NCBI GenBank assembly: GCA_900545245.1
Contig: UQYV01000006.1
Span: 30,430 to 94,429 of the forward strand
DNA: 64,000 nt
Origin: an uncultured Bacteroidales bacterium
GTDB lineage: Bacteria > Bacteroidota > Bacteroidia > Bacteroidales > UBA932
Direction: 5' to 3'
Below the pieces are notes generated by a model, which was not told the DNA's origin, made no database searches, and saw nothing but the letters and a program-made list of their open reading frames with translations. Below, one piece after another: positions 34,734-44,050 of the stretch (positions are counted from its first letter, which is position 1; each line of letters opens with the position of its first letter). A program made the position numbers and the translations under genes.

Positions 34734-35972
34734 ATGAAAAGAACAGGCATATTTATTTTTGCGGCAGCCCTCGCCCTCGTGGGGTGTTCAAAACAGGACG
34801 GCAGTTTTGAGAACAAAATGTTCATAAAAGCTGACAGCTACCGGTCTGAAGTCAGGGTTGCAACAGACGAGGGAGTGAAAACTCTGAAAAGGAGTCTTTC
34901 CGTTGCCATTGCGCAGCCTCTCGAAAATGACATTGATGTGAAAGTTGTGAAATCTCCGGAATTGCTCGAAACCTACCGCAAGGCTTGGTACGAGCCTGCA
35001 GCGGAACTTCTTCCGGATGAAAACTGCGATCTCGAAGGCCTTTCCACGGTTCTTCGTGGTGGAGATGTCGCAAGCAAGGACATTGAACTCACTTTCACAG
35101 GGCTTGACAAACTGGACTACAGCAAGGTTTACGTCCTTCCTGTCACTATCGTCTCTGACGGTGTGGCTGTGCTCGAGAGGGCTAAGACAATGTACTATGT
35201 AGTCAAAGAAGCGTCTCTGGTGAACTATGTCGCAGACCTTAAGGGTAATCGTTCTTGGCCGGTTTGGGACAATTGGGATCAAGTGAAGAATCTTGAGACC
35301 TTCACAATGGAAGCCCTCATCAACTGCCACGCATTCAACAATGAAAGCAAAATCCTCACTGTAATGGGTGTGGAAGACCACTTTCTTGTGAGAATCGGTG
35401 ATGTGACAATTCCTACAAACCAGATTCAGATTGCTTGCGCCTACAAGGACGTGGAAGGCGGTTCAACGCTCAGGGCAGACCTCACAGACCCATCCTTGCA
35501 ACTGAAGGTTGACAGATGGTATCATCTTGCAGTCACTTTCAACAAAGGTTACATCAAGGTCTATCTCGACGGTCGTCTCCGTGCCGAAAAAGATCTCACA
35601 AACATTGGAACGGTTGTAAGAGACGGTGTTCAGATTCCGATTGAGTTCAAGGCTGTGGATTTCAGCGCTCCACATTCAGACGAGTCTGACGGAAAGCCCC
35701 GTTGTTTCTGGATTGGATATTCCTACGACAGCAAGCGTTGTCTTGACGGTATGATTGCAGAGGCACGTTTGTGGAACAAGGTTCTCTCCGCAGAGGAAAT
35801 CAATGCTCCAAACCATTTCTACAAACTCTATCCTTCCGACATCAACGCAAGTCTGCTTGCCTACTGGAAATTTGACGATGCCGCAGGAAAGGCTGTAAAG
35901 GATTATTCTATCTACGGAAATAACCTCAGCTCCGACCACGACATCCTTTGGAGACCTGTTTCTCTTCCTTAA
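34734..35972 (+). CDS. DUF1735-LamG surface lipoprotein
   Basis: 412 residues; lipobox ALVGC (Cys18). Residues about 25-155 resemble DUF1735, a beta-sandwich often found N-terminal to GH18 enzymes and binding proteins in N-glycan loci ('YVLPVTIVSDGVAVLERAK'). Residues about 180-405 are a LamG/concanavalin-A-like lectin module ('WYHLAVTFNKGYIKVYLDG', 'CFWIGYSYD', 'AEARLWNKVLSAEEINAPNHFY'). No hydrolase motif is seen. It is probably a surface glycan-binding protein working with the SusCD pair. The C-terminal module closely resembles that of the protein encoded at 37768-39444, indicating module duplication. Confidence 0.82.
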   Translation: MKRTGIFIFAAALALVGCSKQDGSFENKMFIKADSYRSEVRVATDEGVKTLKRSLSVAIAQPLENDIDVKVVKSPELLETYRKAWYEPAAELLPDENCDLEGLSTVLRGGDVASKDIELTFTGLDKLDYSKVYVLPVTIVSDGVAVLERAKTMYYVVKEASLVNYVADLKGNRSWPVWDNWDQVKNLETFTMEALINCHAFNNESKILTVMGVEDHFLVRIGDVTIPTNQIQIACAYKDVEGGSTLRADLTDPSLQLKVDRWYHLAVTFNKGYIKVYLDGRLRAEKDLTNIGTVVRDGVQIPIEFKAVDFSAPHSDESDGKPRCFWIGYSYDSKRCLDGMIAEARLWNKVLSAEEINAPNHFYKLYPSDINASLLAYWKFDDAAGKAVKDYSIYGNNLSSDHDILWRPVSLP

Positions 35973-36021
35973 AAAAACATATAAAACACTTAAATAAACC
36001 ATCTTAAAAGATAACCTAATT

Positions 36022-37728
36022 ATGTTAAAAAGATTTTTTAAAGGTATGCTTGGCATCGCAGTGATGTCCCTTACCCTTGCTTCCTGCACGAAGGCTCCTA
36101 ATGAAGTTGTGGAGACCCTCACAGTGACTCCGGATGCAGCAATTTCTTTCCTTGCGAAAGAAAATTCCGAGGTTGTGCTCAAAGTCGTGACTAATGCCGA
36201 TTCTTGGAAAGCGACCCCAACGGCTGACTGGATTGTCCTTGTTCCGGATATGGAAAAAGGGAATCTTCACGTCAATGCAAAGGATAACAACACCACTGAG
36301 CAGAGAGTGGCACGTATCCGCATCGAAGCAGGTCTTGCACAGCCTGTTGCAATCAATGTCGTTCAGGCTGCCGGCACCGGAGAAGTGACTCCTGAACCGT
36401 CAGAGGGCGTGGCTGTGAAGCTCGTTTCTATGGGCGAGACCACTATCGCAACCAAGACTGAGACTGAACTTTCAGTGAAAGTGAAGCTTAGTGTTACAGC
36501 AGCTGCCGCTTCTGATGTTGAGGTTAAGCTTTTCTACGACGAGGGATACCTTCGCGAGTACAACTACATCAACAAGGAACAGGGCGAAGCAGTCCTCTAT
36601 CCGAAAGAGAAGGTTACCATTCCTGCAGACGGTAAAATGGTTATCAAGGCCGGTCAGACCGAGTCTGAGGAAGTTGAGGTAAAACTCGATGCAACCGGTC
36701 TTTCTATGGGCTCTCCTTATCTTCTCCCTCTCTATCTCAAGGCGGTTGAGAATGCTGCGGTGAAGCAGGCCGAGTGCCGTGTGAACGTGCTTGTCAGAAA
36801 GCAAAACCCTAAGCAGATTAAGAATGTCGTTTACTTTGAGGTTAACGACTGCAACCCACTCAATGCTCTTGAGTATGAACTCGCAGACGGAACTCCGTTC
36901 TTTGACGCTGTCATCCTTTTTGCAGCAAACATCAACTTCAACAGAGCAGAAGATGTAGTTTATCTTTCAAATAACCCTAACGTACAGGCTCTTCTCGACG
37001 ATTCAGAGATTTATCTCCAGCCGCTTCGCAAGAAAGGCATCAAGGTTTATCTCGGTCTTCTCGGAAACCACGACGCGGCAGGCCTTTGCCAGCTCTCGGA
37101 CTGGGGAGCACAGCAGTGGGCACAGGAGGTTGCAGAAGCTTGTAAGACATACAAACTTGACGGTGTAAACCTCGATGACGAGTATTCAAGTTCTCCGGAT
37201 CTCAGCAACAAATGGTTCGCACCAAGAAGTGCCGCTGCGGGAGCAAGACTTTGCTACGAACTCAAAAAAGCCCTCAAAGCAACTTGCCCTTGGGAAACAG
37301 AAGTTTCAACATTTGCTTACGGACAGCTCTACACTCTTCCTACTTCAGTTAAGGACTTGGAAACTAATGAAGACCAGCCAATCTCCAAGTGGCTTGACTT
37401 CCACGTTGCAAACTATGGCGGAACAACATCTCCTTACGGAGACCTCACAAAGGCTCAGTGCTCAGGAATGTCATTGGAATTGAATCGTGGTTATGGTTCA
37501 ATCACAGAGGACTCTGCAAGAAATATGAAAAACCAGGGCTACGGCTGGTGTATGTGGTTCGCTTTCGACCCTTCGGGTACAGGTACTGTAAACAGCAACA
37601 GATATAGGTCTGATGGTTTCATCAAGGCAGCAGCTAAAGGCTTCTACGATCAGGAACTGAAAGAGCCGACAGGAGTTTGGAACAAAATAGGTGAAGGTAA
37701 ATACGATCCTAATCGTCACACTCGTTAA
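36022..37728 (+). CDS. GH18 endo-beta-N-acetylglucosaminidase lipoprotein
   Basis: 568 residues; lipobox LTLASC. A BACON-like beta-sandwich (about 35-118) is followed by a DUF1735-like domain (about 130-260) and a GH18 barrel (about 270-545). The active-site strand reads D-G-V-N-L-D-D-E-Y (from about 380): the Asp and Glu of the substrate-assisted mechanism (positions 6 and 8 of D-x-x-D-x-D-x-E) are present, while position 4 is Asn. The resemblance to EndoH/EndoF-type enzymes suggests cleavage of the chitobiose core of N-glycans at the cell surface. Released high-mannose or similar glycans would then pass through SusCD. No GH92 mannosidase lies in the window to finish them. Confidence 0.88.
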   Translation: MLKRFFKGMLGIAVMSLTLASCTKAPNEVVETLTVTPDAAISFLAKENSEVVLKVVTNADSWKATPTADWIVLVPDMEKGNLHVNAKDNNTTEQRVARIRIEAGLAQPVAINVVQAAGTGEVTPEPSEGVAVKLVSMGETTIATKTETELSVKVKLSVTAAAASDVEVKLFYDEGYLREYNYINKEQGEAVLYPKEKVTIPADGKMVIKAGQTESEEVEVKLDATGLSMGSPYLLPLYLKAVENAAVKQAECRVNVLVRKQNPKQIKNVVYFEVNDCNPLNALEYELADGTPFFDAVILFAANINFNRAEDVVYLSNNPNVQALLDDSEIYLQPLRKKGIKVYLGLLGNHDAAGLCQLSDWGAQQWAQEVAEACKTYKLDGVNLDDEYSSSPDLSNKWFAPRSAAAGARLCYELKKALKATCPWETEVSTFAYGQLYTLPTSVKDLETNEDQPISKWLDFHVANYGGTTSPYGDLTKAQCSGMSLELNRGYGSITEDSARNMKNQGYGWCMWFAFDPSGTGTVNSNRYRSDGFIKAAAKGFYDQELKEPTGVWNKIGEGKYDPNRHTR

Positions 37729-37767
37729 TTAACCATAATAACACGATAATTTAATAAAACAAAAAAT

Positions 37768-39444
37768 ATGAAAAAGATATTTGTTGTTGCGGCATCAGTT
37801 CTTGCTCTGTTTGCCTGCTCTAAACCGGATGACGTTAAGGTCGCTCCTCCGGTGCAGGAGAAAATCAGCGTCACTCCTCACACTGCTACAATTCCGAACA
37901 CGGGTGGAAGCTTTGATGTAATTGTGTCAAGTTCCGGAGAGTGGACTCTTACGGGCAAGGCAGACTACAGTTCTTGGGTTGTTCCGTCTGTTGTGAAGGG
38001 TGTTGACGGTGACATCGTAAAATTCACCGTGCAGCCTAACCTCGGCCAGGAGGCTTTGGTTTCTGACTGGACCTTCACTTGCGGGAAAGCTGAGGATACA
38101 TTCAAACTCACTTCAAGCCCGACTGAAATCATTCCTGACCATTTGAAACTTGTCACTGCTCCGTCAGTCATCCTTAGCCACGAAAAAGGCTCTTTGATAG
38201 TTATTGCTGAGTCTTCAATCAACTACCGTGACCTCAAATACTCTCTCAGCGAGGGTGCAGAGTCTTGGCTTGTCTACCAGGCTACATTTGAGGGAGACAA
38301 AGAAGGTGAGGCGAAGTTCGTGTTCGAGTACACTGAGCTTGCAGGGCTTGACGACAGACAGGCAGAACTCACACTTTCAGCAGAAGGCGTTGAACCGGTG
38401 AAGGTCACTGTGCTTCAGGAGGCAAAACACGTTCTTATGACCGCGAAGGACCTCTATCCTGCAAAGATTGACGGTGAAACAATCGGTGTCGGCATCACTG
38501 CAAACGTGGCATACTCAATCAACATTTCCGAAGAAGGAAAATCTTGGATTACCCACAAAGAGAAGAAAGACGGTAAGGAGTATTTCGAAATCGCTGCATT
38601 CTCTGAGCAGAAGCGCTCTGCAAAGGTGACATTCACCCAGACAGATGCAAAAGAGGGCGAGACTCCGCTTTCTGCAGAAATCACCATCACCCAGCAGAAC
38701 GCCATCATCAGATGGGCTGTCCGTATGAATGGAAACCGTCTCTTCCCGAAATGGGAGAATGGTGGACTTGGGACCTGCTACAATTTCACTCTCGAGTGCC
38801 TCATCAAGCCTGAGTCTTTCAAGAAAACAGGTGCCGTTATGACTGTTATGGGTATCGAGGGACAGTTCCTGCTTCGTTTCGGAGATGTTGGAAACTCACC
38901 TAACAAGATTCAGATTGCAACTACAGCAGGTAATTGGAACATCCCAGAAGAGCTTCCTGCAAACCGTTGGACTCACGTAGCCATTACATTTGGTAACAAA
39001 GTTGCAACTGCATATTTCAATGGAGTTAAAATCGGGGAATATACATTCCAGAAGCAGATGTATTATGGACCTTCTACATTGGAATGGGTTAACCTTTCTC
39101 CATCTTGGAGCTATGAGCCAAGCGGTAACCGTTGCTTCTGGATTGGTTACTCTTATCAACACGATCGTGACTTCCTTGGTCTTATGACAGAGTTCCGTAT
39201 TTGGAAGAAGACTCTTACTGCAGAGGAAATCAATGCTCCTAACCACTTCTACACTGTAGATCCGGCTTCTGAGGGCCTCAAGTGCTACTGGAGAGTTGCT
39301 TCCGGTGAGGGTGAAACCATTCCTAACATCTCGGATGGCGGTAAGAACCCTCTCTATGGCGAGTTGGACGTGCGCAAGCAGGGTGACGACAACAAGGGAG
39401 ACGCAGGTATCAGATTCGAGGCTGTATCTCTTCCCGAGAACTAA
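37768..39444 (+). CDS. BACON-LamG surface glycan-binding lipoprotein
   Basis: 558 residues; lipobox LFACS (Cys17). Three tandem BACON-like beta-sandwiches (about 33-125, 126-215 and 216-310), with typical 'GGSFDVIVSSSGEWTL' and 'AEITITQQNA' elements, precede a LamG/concanavalin-like lectin domain (about 315-545). The lectin has 'RWTHVAITFGNKVATAYFNG', 'NRCFWIGYSYQ' and 'LTAEEINAPNHFY'. BACON repeats act as spacers that hold binding or catalytic domains away from the membrane. There is no enzyme motif. It is the last gene of the locus, followed by a strong terminator. Confidence 0.83.
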   Translation: MKKIFVVAASVLALFACSKPDDVKVAPPVQEKISVTPHTATIPNTGGSFDVIVSSSGEWTLTGKADYSSWVVPSVVKGVDGDIVKFTVQPNLGQEALVSDWTFTCGKAEDTFKLTSSPTEIIPDHLKLVTAPSVILSHEKGSLIVIAESSINYRDLKYSLSEGAESWLVYQATFEGDKEGEAKFVFEYTELAGLDDRQAELTLSAEGVEPVKVTVLQEAKHVLMTAKDLYPAKIDGETIGVGITANVAYSINISEEGKSWITHKEKKDGKEYFEIAAFSEQKRSAKVTFTQTDAKEGETPLSAEITITQQNAIIRWAVRMNGNRLFPKWENGGLGTCYNFTLECLIKPESFKKTGAVMTVMGIEGQFLLRFGDVGNSPNKIQIATTAGNWNIPEELPANRWTHVAITFGNKVATAYFNGVKIGEYTFQKQMYYGPSTLEWVNLSPSWSYEPSGNRCFWIGYSYQHDRDFLGLMTEFRIWKKTLTAEEINAPNHFYTVDPASEGLKCYWRVASGEGETIPNISDGGKNPLYGELDVRKQGDDNKGDAGIRFEAVSLPEN

Positions 39445-39470
39445 CCGATAGTTTAGTTAATTAGTCGAGC

Positions 39471-39506
39471 GGGGGGGACCAAAGAGTGTTTTGGTCCCCC
39501 CCTTTT
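39471..39506 (+). terminator. Strong rho-independent terminator of the GH18 locus
   Basis: The 13-base arm GGGGGGGACCAAA (39471-39483), a 6-base loop GAGTGT and the perfect complement (39490-39502) are followed by TTTT. It closes the fecR-to-BACON/LamG transcription unit 26 bases after its last stop codon. Confidence 0.92.
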
Positions 39507-39544
39507 ACTGTTTTTAAGTAAATAGGAGCGTTTCGCTCGTCTAT

Positions 39545-39567
39545 ATATGTGAGATTAAACCACATAT
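39545..39567 (+). promoter_or_regulatory. Inverted repeat before the CotH-like gene
   Basis: ATATGTG (39545-39551) and CACATAT (39561-39567) flank a 9-base spacer, 4 bases before the start codon. A small GAGCG/CGCTC hairpin precedes it (about 39526-39538). They could be an operator or an mRNA hairpin hiding the ribosome site; unproven. Confidence 0.35.
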
Positions 39568-39571
39568 TTTT

Positions 39572-41536
39572 ATGTCCAGAATTCATTCGACACTCTTTTC
39601 GGTGCTACTTCTTTTATTCGTTGCGTTTGCATCTTGTCAAAAACTTCCTGAGGTTCAAGAACCATCGAAACCTTCCGGTGGGTCGGATAATCCTGTAGAA
39701 CAGCCGGATGCGGAACTTGTGCTGGAGACAGAGGATTTTCTTGCTCCGCTTGAGGGAGGCGTATTCAAATTTGATTTCCGTTCCACAAGAAATGTAAGCC
39801 TCAGCCTCACTCCTGAACAGGATTGGTGCAAGGCGATGATATCTTCCACCGAAGATGAATATTCCTTCTTGCTTATCGTGAACGTCGCAGCCCATAAACT
39901 CAGGGAAGACAGAAGTGTTACCATCGTGCTTTCCGCTCCAGAATGTGAGAGCCGCAGCCTTGTCATAAGACAGGAAAGAGTGAAGAATTCCACCAACAGC
40001 CTCACATCCTTCGTCTTGAAGGCTGCCCCGAACAATCTCTCCAACGACCTTGTTTTCAGCTACGACAATGCCACCAAGAGCTTCAGTGCGAAGTATCTCA
40101 AGTGGATTGACAAGGCTCAGCCGGAGATGCTCGTTCCTGAGTTTGTTACAGACGGAGAGACTGTCTTGGTAAATGGTCAGTCGGTGGTTTCCGGAGAGAC
40201 AGCCATCTCCTTTGCCGACGATTTCGATTTGGTCGTGAAGGCCGAAAATGGCGATGAAAGCAGCTATCGTGTGTCTTTCAACTGCCCGCAAATCAACACC
40301 GAACTGCCGGTCATCCGCGTGCACCTACCTCTTCCGAGCATAACTTCGAAAAAAATCTGCACCAAGACAAAATTCGACATCTATCGCCCCGGTTCCGACG
40401 AAGGAAGATGGAGTGTGGCTGATGCGGAGATTGAGATTCGTGGACGCGGCAATTCCACTTGGGGGCTGCCGAAAAAGCCCTACCGCATCAAATTCCCTGA
40501 GAAATTCAGCCCGATAGGACTCAACCACGCCAAAGCGAAGTCTTGGGTACTCCTCGCTCACGATATGGACAAGTCCCTGTTGCGCAATCATATAGCTTTT
40601 GAATTTTCGCGCATACTCTTTAACTCCGCAGAAGGCTACCACGATAAGGCGGCGCTGATGTTCACTCCTTGCTCACAGATGGTGAATGTCTATTCCGGCG
40701 ACAGCTACTACGGCGTCTACCAGATGTCCGACCAGATGGAAGTGGCGAAGGGACGCATAAACCTCGACAAACTTGTTGCTGCGGACGGTTCCGACCCAAA
40801 TAAAATCAGCGGCGGACATCTTATTGAAACGAACATCCACCACGACGAAGGCTATCCGGTTTCGTTCACTTCGAGCAGAGGGATTTATATGGACCACAAA
40901 TACCCGAAAGACGACAATATGGACATATCCCAATATAAGTATATGGAAGACTTCATCCGGAAGGCGGAGGCGGTCCTGTATTCTTCGAATTTTACAGACC
41001 CGTCTGTAGGATGGAGGAAATGGTTCGATGAAAAGACGCTCGCAGACTTCATCATCGTCAAGGAATTTGCCGGAGATATGGACGGCTACACGAGCACCTA
41101 TTTCTACAAAAGGCGCGGAGTGGACAAAATCTTTTTCGGCCCGATCTGGGACCTCGACAAGGGCTGGAACAACGACAGACGCACCCCGCACGGTGACACG
41201 CTCACCCAGCTGATGATTTTCGGCGGATTCTATATGCCTCCATACATCAACCCTGACTGGTTCCACCGTTTCTGGCAGGACGCCGAATTCCGCAAATTTG
41301 TCGGAGCAAGATGGGCTGCGAAAAAAGACGAACTCAAGGCAAAAGTGCTTTCTGAACTTGAACAGAAGCCGCAGCAGATGCGCAAGGCAATCGAGGCTAA
41401 CTTCAGCGTCTGGCCGTTCTACTACCAATACAGCGGCGAGGCGAATATGCCTGCCAAGACCTACGAACTGGAAATCGAAAGGATGAAACAGTTCACCGAG
41501 CAGCGTGCAAATCTCCTCGACAGGAAATTCCAATAA
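39572..41536 (+). CDS. CotH-like kinase-fold surface lipoprotein
   Basis: 654 residues; lipobox VAFASC. A BACON-like and a second beta domain fill about 45-235. The CotH-like region starts with 'EIRGRGNSTWGLPKKPYRIKF' split as R-G-R-G-N-S-T-W and K-K-P-Y-R-I-K-F (about 292-310). It continues with 'SWVLLAHDMDKSLLRNHIAFE', 'YYGVYQMSDQMEV' and the metal-site-like 'FFGPIWDLDKGWNN' (about 515-528). CotH proteins are atypical protein kinases of spore coats; in Bacteroidota such lipoproteins occur near glycan loci with unknown substrates. The gene sits between terminator and GH31 promoter, so it looks monocistronic. Confidence 0.85.
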   Translation: MSRIHSTLFSVLLLLFVAFASCQKLPEVQEPSKPSGGSDNPVEQPDAELVLETEDFLAPLEGGVFKFDFRSTRNVSLSLTPEQDWCKAMISSTEDEYSFLLIVNVAAHKLREDRSVTIVLSAPECESRSLVIRQERVKNSTNSLTSFVLKAAPNNLSNDLVFSYDNATKSFSAKYLKWIDKAQPEMLVPEFVTDGETVLVNGQSVVSGETAISFADDFDLVVKAENGDESSYRVSFNCPQINTELPVIRVHLPLPSITSKKICTKTKFDIYRPGSDEGRWSVADAEIEIRGRGNSTWGLPKKPYRIKFPEKFSPIGLNHAKAKSWVLLAHDMDKSLLRNHIAFEFSRILFNSAEGYHDKAALMFTPCSQMVNVYSGDSYYGVYQMSDQMEVAKGRINLDKLVAADGSDPNKISGGHLIETNIHHDEGYPVSFTSSRGIYMDHKYPKDDNMDISQYKYMEDFIRKAEAVLYSSNFTDPSVGWRKWFDEKTLADFIIVKEFAGDMDGYTSTYFYKRRGVDKIFFGPIWDLDKGWNNDRRTPHGDTLTQLMIFGGFYMPPYINPDWFHRFWQDAEFRKFVGARWAAKKDELKAKVLSELEQKPQQMRKAIEANFSVWPFYYQYSGEANMPAKTYELEIERMKQFTEQRANLLDRKFQ

Positions 41537-41577
41537 CTCCGCTTTTTAAAAGTGACTCATATTTGTATATTTTCGCT

Positions 41578-41585
41578 TACCTTTG
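41578..41585 (+). promoter_or_regulatory. Promoter -7 box TACCTTTG for the first GH31 gene
   Basis: It is an exact TAnnTTTG match 23 bases upstream of the start codon at 41609. No -33 box with good spacing is visible. Confidence 0.45.
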
Positions 41586-41608
41586 TCTTTTGATAAAACT
41601 ATGATACA

Positions 41609-44035
41609 ATGAAGAAAACACTGATTGTCATCGCATCGCTTCTACTCTGCGGGGCAGCGTATGCTCAAAATCCAAAAGCGGCGGACGATGCTGTCGTGAA
41701 AAGCGGAAACGCACGTTTTACTGTATTGACCGACAGGCTGATACGAATGGAATGGGCGGAAGACGGACAGTTCGAGGACAGGGCCTCGCTTGCCATTATA
41801 AACCGAAATCTTGACGTGCCTGCATTCAAGGTCAGAAGAGACGGGGGTAAAACGGAGATACGCACGGATGCAGTCACGCTTACATATTCCGGTAACGGGA
41901 AATTCACGGTCGACAATCTCAGTGTCTCTTTCCGCATGAACGGCAAGAATGTGATTTGGAAACCGGGGATGGAGCCTACAGGTAACCTCAAGGGCACTGT
42001 CCGCACGCTTGACGGAATTGACGGGCGCATAGATCGCGACAATCTCAAAATCTTCAGTCGGAGGAAAGACACCGCTGATGCGCTGCCTCTTGAAGACGGG
42101 CTACTGTCCCGCGACGGCTGGGCGATAGTCGATGAGAGCAGTCGGCACATACTGGAAAAGAATGACTCCGACTGGGGCGAGTGGGTTGCCCCACGTCCTG
42201 AGGGAGACCGTCAGGATCTCTACATATTCGCCTATGGACACGACTACAAAGCGGCCCTCTCTGATTTTACGAAAATTGCCGGCAAGATTCCTATGCCTCC
42301 TAAATATACTTTCGGATATTGGTGGAGTCGTTATTGGATTTATACCGATGATGAGCTGCTTGCCATCGCGACCGAACTTCGTGAACATGAGGTTCCTGCC
42401 GATGTTTTCATCATCGATATGGATTGGCATCTCACATGGAAACAAATGGACAAACGAAAGGGAAAGGATGAATTCGGACAGTTCCGGGGCTGGACCGGAT
42501 ATTCCTGGAATCATGACCTTATCGAAGATCCTGTGGGACTTCTCCACGACATTCACGCACTGGACTTCAAGACAGCGCTCAATCTTCATCCGGCTTCAGG
42601 AATACGTCCGTATGAGGATTGCTACGAGGCTTTCGTGAAAGACTACACCTCCCGTACTGACGATTATGACGGTCCGAAGGGATATGTCTACGGAAGTGAG
42701 CCTTACACGTTTGTGGGGAACGACAGGAGCTTCGCGAAAGAGGGTCATTTTGCTCCTGTACCTTATCGTATGGATCAGCAGGAATGGGCTGATGCCTATT
42801 TTAATTCCGTTATTCATCCTCTTGAGAAACAGGGAGTTGACTTTTGGTGGTTGGACTGGCAGCAGTGGATGGACAGCAAGTATATGAAAGGTCTGAACAA
42901 CACCTTCTGGATCAATTGGACATTCTTCAACGACAAGGTTCGTCAGAGCGTCACGCGCGGAAAGGATGCCGACCGTCCGTTCATCTATCATCGCTGGGGA
43001 GGACTTGGCAGCCACCGCTATCAACTCGGTTTCAGCGGGGACACATACGATGAGTGGAGCGTTCTCGAAATGCTTCCGTCGTTCACGGCCACGGCTTCTA
43101 ATGTCGGCTACGGCTATTGGGGACACGACATCGGCGGACACATGCAGAAGAAAGGTCACGACACAGACCCTGAACTATACACCCGCTGGCTCCAATACGG
43201 CGTGTTCACCCCTATCTTCAAGACTCATTCTACCGAAAGCAAGTTCCTTGAAAGAAAGATTTGGGAATATCCGACGCATTACGAATACATGAAGGCGGCA
43301 ATCGGGTTGCGCTATGCCCTCACGCCATACATCTACACGCTCTCCCGTGAGGCGTACGACACGGGAGTCAGCATCTGCCGCCCTCTCTACTATGACTATC
43401 CGGAGATGCAGCAGGCATACGACTGGGACGAGGAATTCATGTTCGGTGACAACATCCTCGCCACTGTTCTCTGCCAGCCGCTCGACCCGGCTACAGGCAA
43501 GACCGAGCGCAGAATGTGGTTCCCTTCCGGCAGCGACTGGTATGACATGGCGCACCACTGCACGCACAGGGGAGGCTCGACCAAGACTCTCTACTACACG
43601 ATTGACGAGAACCCTTGGTTTGTGAAGTCCGGTTCAATAATTCCTCTTGCAGGAGAAGGCATTCAGAACCTTCAGAAGGCCGACAACCGTCTGCGTCTGC
43701 TCATCGTTCCGGGAGTCGGAACCAGCAGTTTCAGCCTCTATGAGGACGACGGCGTGAGTCAGGCCTACGACACCGACTACGCGACAACCCTCATCGAGAA
43801 GTCTCTGAAAGGAAAGAAATTGCAGGTCGTGGTGAATCCTCGAAAAGGGGAGTTCAGAAATGCTCCGGCGACCCGCCGCGTTGAAATTGTCCTCGAAGGA
43901 ATGTCCGTGAATCCGGCAACCGTCAGGGTTAACGGCAAGAGCGTGACGGCAGTGAAGAAAGGCACCTCGACTGTCATCAGCATACCTGAATGTGCAGTCG
44001 GTGAGAAGTCTGTTGTGACTGCCACTATCTTTTAA
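41609..44035 (+). CDS. GH31 alpha-glycosidase, secreted
   Basis: 808 residues with a Sec signal peptide (cleavage after AYA-Q). An N-terminal GH31 beta domain (about 25-220) is followed by the catalytic barrel ('FGYWWSRYWIYTDDELLAIA', 'VFIIDMDWHL'), then proximal and distal C-terminal beta domains ('WFVKSGSIIPLA'). The nucleophile strand reads W-W-L-D-W-Q-Q-W with Asp about 416, instead of the common W-x-D-M-N-E. The acid/base region is F-S-G-D-T (about 479). This points to a GH31 branch distinct from classic alpha-glucosidases and xylosidases; specificity is uncertain. It is a close paralogue of the enzyme encoded at 61046-63841. It has its own promoter and a terminator before the sigma gene. 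Confidence 0.9.
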   Translation: MKKTLIVIASLLLCGAAYAQNPKAADDAVVKSGNARFTVLTDRLIRMEWAEDGQFEDRASLAIINRNLDVPAFKVRRDGGKTEIRTDAVTLTYSGNGKFTVDNLSVSFRMNGKNVIWKPGMEPTGNLKGTVRTLDGIDGRIDRDNLKIFSRRKDTADALPLEDGLLSRDGWAIVDESSRHILEKNDSDWGEWVAPRPEGDRQDLYIFAYGHDYKAALSDFTKIAGKIPMPPKYTFGYWWSRYWIYTDDELLAIATELREHEVPADVFIIDMDWHLTWKQMDKRKGKDEFGQFRGWTGYSWNHDLIEDPVGLLHDIHALDFKTALNLHPASGIRPYEDCYEAFVKDYTSRTDDYDGPKGYVYGSEPYTFVGNDRSFAKEGHFAPVPYRMDQQEWADAYFNSVIHPLEKQGVDFWWLDWQQWMDSKYMKGLNNTFWINWTFFNDKVRQSVTRGKDADRPFIYHRWGGLGSHRYQLGFSGDTYDEWSVLEMLPSFTATASNVGYGYWGHDIGGHMQKKGHDTDPELYTRWLQYGVFTPIFKTHSTESKFLERKIWEYPTHYEYMKAAIGLRYALTPYIYTLSREAYDTGVSICRPLYYDYPEMQQAYDWDEEFMFGDNILATVLCQPLDPATGKTERRMWFPSGSDWYDMAHHCTHRGGSTKTLYYTIDENPWFVKSGSIIPLAGEGIQNLQKADNRLRLLIVPGVGTSSFSLYEDDGVSQAYDTDYATTLIEKSLKGKKLQVVVNPRKGEFRNAPATRRVEIVLEGMSVNPATVRVNGKSVTAVKKGTSTVISIPECAVGEKSVVTATIF

Positions 44036-44050
44036 GGAAATTACATGCAT

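Noticed and set aside
39471..39477. G7 tract as another phase-variation site
   Set aside because: It is one arm of a perfect 13-bp terminator stem after the last gene of a locus, not in a promoter or coding sequence.
40673..41533. 286-codon minus-strand open frame opposite the CotH-like gene
   Set aside because: It is an antisense shadow of the CotH-like frame, His/Val/Arg-rich with no domain.
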